From positions 1 through 20,884 of the forward strand of contig DCMK01000018.1 of assembly GCA_002321395.1 (NCBI GenBank): a stretch of 20,884 bases of DNA. The letters run 5' to 3'. Positions 15,548 through 20,884 of this stretch are shown here, one piece after another. The notes below the pieces were generated by a model. That model did not search any database. It was not told the origin of the DNA and saw nothing but the letters and a program-made list of their open reading frames with translations. The position numbers were made by a program, and so were the translations under genes. Within the stretch, counting starts at the first letter, position 1. Every line of letters starts with the position of its first letter. The stretch is from Caryophanales bacterium UBA1624 (GTDB lineage: Bacteria; Bacillota_I; Bacilli_A; RFN20; CAG-826).

Positions 15548-16458
15548 ATCGCCCCAAGATCCGCAAAGCCGTCTGCTTCGCCTTGGAGATCCTCCTCTAT
15601 GGCCTTGCCGGGCTTTCTTTCTTCCACCTCCTTTGGCTCTTCATCCAAGATCTTTTCTCCACCGACCACAATTTCCTGAGCCTCCTTCCTTATTACCTTT
15701 GCCTGCCTCTCCCGGGCTATCTGACGGTGGTCTTCCACCGCCTGCTGCGCCTTCAAGGGACGAGCAAGAAAAGATGGATGAAGGTGAATTCCTTCGTCTT
15801 GGGCGGGGTTTCCCTTGCCCTTCTCCTCCTTGAGATCGCCTATCTCGCCCTAGGGGTCTACCCTGGGATCGTGGCCCATCGGGGCGGGGTGGGATATCCC
15901 CTTTCGAGCATCCTGTTCCTTGTTTGCTCCTTGCTCCTATCCGCGGCGCTTTACCTGTTCCAGACTCCTCGCTTCTTCCTCCCGGGAGAAGAAGAGGGGG
16001 GAGGGAAAGGCAATCGCATCGAGAAGGCGTTGATCGCCCTTTCCTTCCCCTTCGTCTGCGGATTCTACGGGGATTTCCTGTTGATTCCCGCTATGGCCGA
16101 TCGCGATCCTTCTTTGGCCTGGTGCACCATCCCCGTCTACCTCCTGATGCTCTTCCCCAGCCTGATCCTGCTGCTGCGCGAGGTCGCCTACCTCTTCCTG
16201 AAGCGGGGATGGGTGGAACGGAAAAGGCTCATCTTCCACTTCCTCTCCGGGCTAAGCGGCTTGGTTCTGGCCCTTTGGATGTGCATCGCCTTGGCCGTGC
16301 GCGGGGACTTCATCGCCATCTCGATGACCGCCCATTTCCCCATCGACTTCATGGGCTCGATGATGCTGGGGCCCTATTCCCTGTTCTTCCTCGGCCTGCT
16401 GTATCCTCTCCTTGGATTCCTCTTCTACCTGAAGGAGAAACCCGAGCAGCTCCCTTGA
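15544..16458 (+). CDS. Polytopic membrane protein of unknown function
   Basis: I do not recognise this 304-residue protein. It has about eight hydrophobic segments (roughly residues 9-33, 45-66, 82-104, 118-139, 164-186, 194-214, 228-252 and 266-296). The connecting loops are short and basic (LQGTSKKRWMK, LKRGWVERKR), apart from a Gly/Glu-rich loop (GEEEGGGKGN) in the middle that splits it into two four-helix halves. No enzymatic motif was found. It is translationally coupled (ATGA) to the lipoprotein phosphoesterase and ends the glycolipid-related operon. Its stop codon lies inside the -35 box of the next promoter. A role in envelope lipid handling, or as membrane partner of the phosphoesterase, is inference. 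Confidence 0.75.
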   Translation: MNRPKIRKAVCFALEILLYGLAGLSFFHLLWLFIQDLFSTDHNFLSLLPYYLCLPLPGYLTVVFHRLLRLQGTSKKRWMKVNSFVLGGVSLALLLLEIAYLALGVYPGIVAHRGGVGYPLSSILFLVCSLLLSAALYLFQTPRFFLPGEEEGGGKGNRIEKALIALSFPFVCGFYGDFLLIPAMADRDPSLAWCTIPVYLLMLFPSLILLLREVAYLFLKRGWVERKRLIFHFLSGLSGLVLALWMCIALAVRGDFIAISMTAHFPIDFMGSMMLGPYSLFFLGLLYPLLGFLFYLKEKPEQLP

Positions 16459-16483
16459 AAGAAGGAAGCCCATCCCCTATACT
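16455..16483 (+). promoter_or_regulatory. Promoter of the rimP-nusA-infB operon
   Basis: TTGAAA (16455-16460), a 17-nt spacer and TATACT (16478-16483) form a near-consensus sigma-A promoter. Its -35 overlaps the stop codon of the preceding gene. Transcription would start near 16490, giving a leader of about 83 nt. Confidence 0.8.
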
Positions 16484-16490
16484 ATAGGCG

Positions 16491-16555
16491 CGGAAACCCA
16501 AATATTGGTTCCGTCGATCGTCAACGCAGCAAGAGTGGCCTTCGGACCACTCTTT
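16491..16555 (+). promoter_or_regulatory. Structured leader of the rimP operon, candidate attenuator
   Basis: Two hairpins fill the leader. The first pairs CGGAA (16491-16495) and CCAA (16498-16501) with TTGG (16505-16508) and TTCCG (16509-16513), with a two-base bulge. The second pairs AAGAGTGG (16531-16538) with CCACTCTT (16547-16554) around a C(TTCG)G tetraloop and one C/A mismatch, followed by TCTC and the AGGAGG ribosome site at 16563-16568. The second hairpin could pause or terminate RNA polymerase or fold back on translation. The T-run is imperfect, so attenuation is inference. Confidence 0.5.
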
Positions 16556-16572
16556 CTCATTTAGGAGGCAAA

Positions 16573-17034
16573 ATGGAAGAGGAAAGCAAAGTCGGGACCC
16601 TGCTGAGGGGGCCGTTGAAGGAAAAAGGATTCGACCTCCATTCCACCCGCTACTCGTCCGGGAAGGACGGGATGAAGCTGGAGGTGGTGGTCGACCGCGT
16701 CGAGCCGATCGGGCTGGAGGACATCGTCTCCCTGTCCGGGTTCATCTCCGAGCTGCTGGACAAAGAGGACCCCATCCCGGGGCCTTACACCCTCGACGTC
16801 AGCTCCTTGGGCGCGGAGAAGCCGATCGAGCTTTCCTCTTTGCCCCTGTACCGTGGCAAATACGTCAGCCTTCATCTCTCCCACCCCTGCAAAGGGCTGA
16901 ATACCTTGGAGGGGACGCTAGAGAAGGACGAAGGCGGGGAAGTGACCCTGATCGTGAAGCAGAAGGCCAAGAAGGTCGCCCTCACCTTCCCGGAGAAAGA
17001 CGTCGACAAAGCGCGATTGGCGATTGAATTCTGA
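16573..17034 (+). CDS. rimP: Ribosome maturation factor RimP
   Basis: This 153-residue protein assists maturation of the 30S subunit. The N-terminal domain contains LEVVVDRVEPIGLEDIVSLS and then PYTLDVSSLGAEKPI, matching the family's YxLEVSSPGxxRPL with the Pro changed to Leu. The C-terminal SH3-like domain covers roughly residues 90-153 and ends in the usual short acidic stretch. Length is typical. An AGGAGG site lies 4 nt before the ATG. It is the first gene of the conserved rimP-nusA-ylxR-ylxQ-infB order, 24 nt ahead of nusA. Confidence 0.93.
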   Translation: MEEESKVGTLLRGPLKEKGFDLHSTRYSSGKDGMKLEVVVDRVEPIGLEDIVSLSGFISELLDKEDPIPGPYTLDVSSLGAEKPIELSSLPLYRGKYVSLHLSHPCKGLNTLEGTLEKDEGGEVTLIVKQKAKKVALTFPEKDVDKARLAIEF

Positions 17035-17058
17035 ACCATTTGGAAAAGGAAAAAGAAA

Positions 17059-18909
17059 ATGAAAATCGATCTGAAACAATTCTTGGAAGCTCAGGAAGAG
17101 GTCTCCCAAAGCAAAGGCATCAGCCAAGAGGAGGTCCTCAACGCCTTCCTGGAAGCCATCAAAGCCGCCTATGTCCGCTACCTCGGCGGGGGAGTCAAGG
17201 ACATGCCCGACCCCGTCGTCACCTGCCAAGCCGATTGGAACGACAAAGAAAACCCCATTCACCTCGCCCAAATCAAAACCGTCCGCGACGAAGTCGAGGA
17301 CGACATGCTCGAAATCGAGACCGATGAGGCCAACGAAGGCTTGGCCGAGCCGCGCTACAAAGACGGGGACGAATACCGCATCCCGGCCGATCCCGACGAC
17401 CTGACCAAAGTCTTCCACATCGCGGTGAAGAGCTCCCTCCGCCAGAAGCTGGCCGAGGCCGAGCGCAGCGCCCTTTACGAAATCTACAAAGACCACATCG
17501 GCGAGATGATGACCGGCACCGTCGAGCGGGCCGATGACCGCAGCGTCTCCGTCAACATCGGCCGCACCACGGTCGAGCTTTCCCGCCGCGAGCTGATCGG
17601 GGATGAGTTCTTCCGCATCGGCGATCCCATCAAGGTCTACATCCAGAAAGTCGAATCCGCCGCCGCCCCCGAGCCCGGCAAGAAGCCACGCGGCCCCCAG
17701 ATCGAGGCCACCCGCTCCTCCGAAGGGTTCCTCAAGCGCCTCTTCGAAGAGGAGATCCACGAGATCTACGACGGCACCGTCGTCATCAAAGCCGTCGCCC
17801 GCAAAGCCGGCATCCGCTCCAAAGTCGCCGTCGCCACCAACAACGAGGACGTCGACCCGACCGGCGCCTGCATCGGCCAAGGCGGCAGCCGCATCCAGAA
17901 GATCGTCTCCCAGCTTGGCAATGGCAAAGCCAAAGAGAAGATCGACGTCATCGCCTATAGCGACGACCTCGCCCTTTTCGTCGCCGAAGCCTGCCGCCCG
18001 GCCCAGGTTTTGGGCGTGCAGCTTGACGAGCAGGAGGACGAATACGGCAAAAAGCACGCGATCGCCGTCATCCACGACGGGGATCTCCCCCTGGCCATGG
18101 GCAAATACAAGTCCAACATCGAGCTCGCCCGCAAATTGACCGGCGTCTCCATCGAATTGATGGAGGAATCCACCGCCTTGGAGAAAGGCATCGCCTATAC
18201 CCCGATTGAGTCCCTCCGCGCCAAAGAGGAGGAGGCCAAGAAGGAGAAGGCCCGCCAGGAATACCTCAAGAAGACCCAGGAAGAAGCCGCCCGGCGCCAA
18301 GCCGAGGAAGAAGAAAGGATCCGCCGCGAGCAGGAGGAGCAGCGCTTGGAGGAGGAACGCCGCCAGAAGCTCCTTGAGGAGCGGCCGGCCCCGAAGGAGG
18401 AGAAGAAGCCCCTCGTGGAGCCAATCATCCCGGCGGAAGCCCCCAAAACCGGAGCCAAGCCGGAGGAATTCCCGGCCGAGGCCACCAACCCCGTCGCCGC
18501 CGCTTTGGCCGCGATGAAAGCCGCCAAGCAAGCCGAGCTTCAGGAGCAGAGCCAGGAAGAAGAGGCCCCCGCCCCCAAGGAAGAGGCCAAACCCGCCCCA
18601 GAGGAGCTCAAAGAAGTCCAGACCACGACCACCCTCTCCGATTTGGAAGCCCAGCTTGAGGCCTCCAAGGAGAAGAAGACCCGCCCCGCCAAGAAAGGGC
18701 GTCCCCGCAAGATCACCGAAGACGAGGTCAAGCGCGAAGTGGTCAAACCCGCCCAAAGCGAGAACGCGATGCCCGTCTACACCGAAGAGGAGCTCGCCAA
18801 GATCGAAGAGGAAGAGGCCAACTCCGGCTACGACGGGGACCTCGAGTCCGATGAGGACATCGATCAGGACTACGCCGAATACGATCAGTATTACGACGAC
18901 GAGAAGTGA
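17059..18909 (+). CDS. nusA: Transcription termination/antitermination protein NusA, with long acidic C-terminal extension
   Basis: NusA binds RNA polymerase and nascent RNA and modulates pausing, termination and antitermination. Domains in order: RNAP-binding N-terminal domain (1-145), S1 (about 147-200, MTGTVERADDRSVSVNIGRT), KH1 (about 220-300, CIGQGGSRIQ with an intact GxxG loop) and KH2 (about 300-375). In KH2 the loop reads AMGKYKSNIELA, so the second Gly of GxxG is Lys. Residues 385-616 are extra relative to the ~370-residue Bacillus protein: a charged Glu/Arg/Lys coiled-coil-like segment (388-445), a Pro/Ala/Glu-rich linker, a basic patch (KGRPRK) and a very acidic tail rich in Asp, Glu and Tyr. 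This extension does not look like the acidic repeats of E. coli NusA. A ribosome site AAAAGGA lies 8 nt before the ATG. Confidence 0.94.
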   Translation: MKIDLKQFLEAQEEVSQSKGISQEEVLNAFLEAIKAAYVRYLGGGVKDMPDPVVTCQADWNDKENPIHLAQIKTVRDEVEDDMLEIETDEANEGLAEPRYKDGDEYRIPADPDDLTKVFHIAVKSSLRQKLAEAERSALYEIYKDHIGEMMTGTVERADDRSVSVNIGRTTVELSRRELIGDEFFRIGDPIKVYIQKVESAAAPEPGKKPRGPQIEATRSSEGFLKRLFEEEIHEIYDGTVVIKAVARKAGIRSKVAVATNNEDVDPTGACIGQGGSRIQKIVSQLGNGKAKEKIDVIAYSDDLALFVAEACRPAQVLGVQLDEQEDEYGKKHAIAVIHDGDLPLAMGKYKSNIELARKLTGVSIELMEESTALEKGIAYTPIESLRAKEEEAKKEKARQEYLKKTQEEAARRQAEEEERIRREQEEQRLEEERRQKLLEERPAPKEEKKPLVEPIIPAEAPKTGAKPEEFPAEATNPVAAALAAMKAAKQAELQEQSQEEEAPAPKEEAKPAPEELKEVQTTTTLSDLEAQLEASKEKKTRPAKKGRPRKITEDEVKREVVKPAQSENAMPVYTEEELAKIEEEEANSGYDGDLESDEDIDQDYAEYDQYYDDEK

Positions 18910-18911
18910 TT

Positions 18912-19157
18912 ATGAGGAAAGACAACCCGAGGATGGACGCGCTCAGCCGGAAACGCTACCCGAAAAACGAGCTTTTCCGCATCGTCGGGACGCCTTCCCC
19001 CCGTTTGGAAGGGGAGCTTCCCCTTCCGGGTCGGGGTGTTTACCTGCATAAAGACAAAGCCACCGTGGAGCTCTCCCGGAAGAAGCGGATCTTGGAGAAA
19101 GCCTTCCAAGGCCAGGATTGCCAACGGGTCTACGATTGCATGGAGGAGAAGCTATGA
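18912..19157 (+). CDS. ylxR: YlxR family RNA-binding protein (DUF448)
   Basis: This 81-residue basic protein belongs to the YlxR family, encoded between nusA and infB in Gram-positive bacteria and proposed to bind RNA or RNase P. Seen: KRYPKNELFRIV, the conserved LPGRGVYLHKD (GRG-x-Y loop), and a basic helix SRKKRILEKAF. The N-terminal CxxC-like pair usual in the family (RxCIxC) is RMDALS here, so both cysteines are missing. The ATG at 18912 is preferred over a GTG at 18906, which would overlap the nusA stop and has no ribosome site. The stop overlaps ylxQ (ATGA). Confidence 0.82.
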   Translation: MRKDNPRMDALSRKRYPKNELFRIVGTPSPRLEGELPLPGRGVYLHKDKATVELSRKKRILEKAFQGQDCQRVYDCMEEKL

Positions 19158-19450
19158 AGCAGCGCGCGCTGCAGTTCCTCGGCTTGCTCAACCGGGGGAA
19201 ATTGACCCTGATCGGGCCAAGCCTTCTGAACAGCAGGAAAGTCTGCCTGCTGCTTCTAGCCTCCGACTGCTCGGAGAACAGCCGCAAGGCGCTGCTGTCT
19301 TTGGCGGAGAAGAACCGTTGCCCGGTTTTAGAGGGGGCAAGCCAAGAGGAGCTTGGGAAAGCCCTTGGCTACGATTCCCTTTCCGGGGTCGGCCTCTGCC
19401 AGAAAAAAGCCGCCGAAGCGCTGCAGCGGAAATGGAACAGCAAGGAGTGA
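19154..19450 (+). CDS. ylxQ: L7Ae-family ribosomal/RNA-binding protein YlxQ
   Basis: This 98-residue protein has the L7Ae/L30e/S12e/Gadd45 fold that binds kink-turn RNA. Family features: ALQFLGLLNRGKLTLIG, the strand KVCLLLLASDCSENSRK, and ELGKALGYDSLSGVGL near the C-terminus. It starts on the ATGA overlap with ylxR and ends 6 nt before infB. Its position between ylxR and infB is standard for Bacillota. Which RNA it binds in the cell is not known from sequence. Confidence 0.85.
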   Translation: MKQRALQFLGLLNRGKLTLIGPSLLNSRKVCLLLLASDCSENSRKALLSLAEKNRCPVLEGASQEELGKALGYDSLSGVGLCQKKAAEALQRKWNSKE

Positions 19451-19456
19451 GGAAAC

Positions 19457-20884
19457 ATGAAGAAAAAAACCTATTATTCGAAGAAAGAGGGCGCGTCCAA
19501 AGCCCCCAAAAGGGTCAGCAATTTCCAAGATCGGCCCAACAAAGGAAAAGGGGATTACGCCAAAGTCAACGGCGGGGTTTTCGTTTATTCTAAGCCCCTC
19601 ACCGTCGGCGAGCTTTCCAAAGCCATCAACGTCCCGGCCCCGGCCATCATCAAGTTCCTCTTCCTGCAGGGGAAGATGGTCACCATCAACCAGCTTTTGG
19701 ACGATGAGACCATCGGCACCGTCTGCCTGGAGTTCAACTACGACTTCAAGAAGGAGGAAGTGGTGGACGCCGCCCACTTCGAGGACATCAAGATCGAGGA
19801 CGACCCCAAGGATCTGGAACCGCGCCCCTGCGTGGTGACCATCATGGGCCACGTCGACCACGGGAAGACCACCCTCATCGACGCCATCCGCTCCTCCCAC
19901 ATCGTCGACACCGAAGCCGGGGGCATCTCCCAGGAGATCGGCGCCTACCAAAAGGAAGTGCACGGCCAGAAGATCACCTTCATCGACACCCCGGGGCACG
20001 CCGCCTTCACGGCCATGCGCGCCCGCGGCGCCTCCGTCACCGACATCGTCGTCTTGGTGGTCGCCGCCGACGATGGGGTCATGCCCCAGACCATCGAAGC
20101 CATCGACCACGCCAAAGCCGCCGGGTGCCCGATCATCGTCGCCATCAACAAGATGGACATGCCCGGGGCCAACCCCAACCGCGTCAAAGAGCAGCTGATG
20201 GCCCACGGCGTCATCGCCGAGGATTACGGGGGCGACGTCATGATGTGCCCCATTTCGGCCAAAACCGGCATGGGCATCGACGATTTGCTCGACATGATCC
20301 TGCTGAAGGCCGAGATGCTTGAGCTCAAGGCCAACCCCAAACGCTACGCCTCGGGCACCGTTTTGGAAGCGAGCCTCGACAAAGGCGAGGGCCCCAAAGC
20401 CACCCTTTTGGTCCAAAACGGGACCCTCACCAATTCCGATTACGTCGTCGTTGGGGACATCTACGGCAAAGTCCGCCGGATGACCAACGAATACAAAAAA
20501 GTCCTCAAATCCGCCGGGCCTAGCACCCCGGTCTCCGTCATCGGGCTCTCGGGGGTCCCCTCCGCGGGCGACCGCTTCATGGCCTTCCCAAGCGAGAAGG
20601 AAGCCAAAGACATCGCCACCAAGCGCGCCCTTGAGAAGCAGCAGGCTTCCCGCCAAGGCAGCGCCGCGATGTCCTTGGAAGACCTCAACAACCTCGTCAA
20701 CGCCGGCAAAGTCAAAGACCTCAACGTCATCGTCAAGGCCGATACCGATGGGACCGCCGAGGCGTTGAAGGTCAATTTGGAGAAGCTCTCCAATGACCAG
20801 ATCAAAGTCCACGTCTTGGCCGCCTCTTCCGGAGCCATCTCCGATTCCGACGTCTTGCTCGCACAAGCCTCCAAAGCCATCATC
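19457..20884 (+). CDS. infB: Translation initiation factor IF-2, 3' partial
   Basis: IF2 is the GTPase that places initiator tRNA on the ribosome. 476 residues are visible and the frame is open at the window end. The N-terminal region is short: a basic Lys-rich lead (1-35), then an IF2_N domain (about 43-95, PLTVGELSKAINVPAPAIIK, GKMVTINQLLD) and the G domain from residue 122. G1 is GHVDHGKT (131-138), G3 DTPGH (177-181, with catalytic His181), G4 NKMD (231-234) and G5 SAK (267-269). The G2 region is GGISQEIGAYQ where GGITQHIGAYxV is usual, so Thr becomes Ser and His becomes Glu. Domain II and the start of domain III follow. The start ATG has AAGGAG (19442-19447) 9 nt upstream, inside the ylxQ end. 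Confidence 0.95.
   Translation, partial: MKKKTYYSKKEGASKAPKRVSNFQDRPNKGKGDYAKVNGGVFVYSKPLTVGELSKAINVPAPAIIKFLFLQGKMVTINQLLDDETIGTVCLEFNYDFKKEEVVDAAHFEDIKIEDDPKDLEPRPCVVTIMGHVDHGKTTLIDAIRSSHIVDTEAGGISQEIGAYQKEVHGQKITFIDTPGHAAFTAMRARGASVTDIVVLVVAADDGVMPQTIEAIDHAKAAGCPIIVAINKMDMPGANPNRVKEQLMAHGVIAEDYGGDVMMCPISAKTGMGIDDLLDMILLKAEMLELKANPKRYASGTVLEASLDKGEGPKATLLVQNGTLTNSDYVVVGDIYGKVRRMTNEYKKVLKSAGPSTPVSVIGLSGVPSAGDRFMAFPSEKEAKDIATKRALEKQQASRQGSAAMSLEDLNNLVNAGKVKDLNVIVKADTDGTAEALKVNLEKLSNDQIKVHVLAASSGAISDSDVLLAQASKAII

Noticed and set aside
16918..18756. A 612-residue open frame on the minus strand opposite nusA, rich in Gly, Leu and Phe
   Set aside because: It is a mirror of the C-ending codon bias and Glu/Lys-rich coding of nusA. 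It shows no domain, no ribosome site and low complexity.
19328..20866. A 512-residue minus-strand open frame opposite infB
   Set aside because: infB is unmistakable on the plus strand. The antisense product is Gly/Asp/Val-rich with no motifs, as expected from codon bias.
1..20884. CRISPR array, insertion sequence, prophage or defence genes
   Set aside because: No direct-repeat arrays, transposase, integrase or nuclease motifs were found; all genes are housekeeping, metabolic or envelope-related.

Overview
The window reads as a stretch of a GC-rich Bacillota chromosome, most likely from the Bacilli/Erysipelotrichia/RF39-like side close to the Mollicutes. The evidence is the gene order rimP-nusA-ylxR-ylxQ-infB with the Gram-positive ylxR/ylxQ pair, a Firmicutes-type (class II, ~498 aa) galactose-1-phosphate uridylyltransferase, a DGS/LafB-type glycolipid synthase, and an IF2 with a very short N-terminal region. 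The genetic code is standard: Trp is TGG, and 16 of the 18 complete reading-frame ends are TGA, so this is not a UGA=Trp mycoplasma. This placement is inference. All genes lie on the + strand and most are packed with ATGA overlaps. No mobile element, CRISPR array, rRNA or phage gene was seen.

Layout. (1) 2-2324: the 3' part of an MFS/GPH sugar transporter (SLC45-like), then a zinc-dependent phospholipase C-like protein, ended by a terminator around 2349-2378. (2) 2393-12250: a long run of overlapping or closely spaced genes: a degenerate Nudix-fold protein, a cardiolipin synthase, an iron-type alcohol dehydrogenase, the complete Leloir core galM-galT-galK, malQ and rimO. Galactose is epimerised, phosphorylated and exchanged onto UDP; MalQ processes maltodextrins; RimO is coupled by an ATGA overlap to the end of this set. 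(3) 12290-12473: a stand-alone tRNA-Thr(GGT) gene with its own promoter, leader hairpin and terminator. (4) 12504-16458: a glycolipid glycosyltransferase whose start codon sits where transcription should begin (probable leaderless mRNA), followed by DegV, a lipoprotein metallophosphoesterase and an unknown polytopic membrane protein. This looks like a cell-envelope lipid operon. (5) 16455 to the end: a strong promoter, a structured leader with a C(UUCG)G hairpin, then rimP, nusA, ylxR, ylxQ and the start of infB, the conserved transcription/translation operon.

Most of the window is ordinary core metabolism and information processing. The points worth a second look are regulatory (a palindrome filling the spacer of the tRNA-Thr promoter, a leaderless start, promoter elements in or beside terminators, the rimP leader) and protein-level divergences (Nudix box without catalytic residues, galactokinase with an altered sugar-binding motif, NusA with a long acidic tail and a broken second KH loop, YlxR without its cysteines). 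I do not see a convincing previously undescribed multi-gene system. The closest candidate is the glycosyltransferase-DegV-phosphoesterase-membrane protein set.
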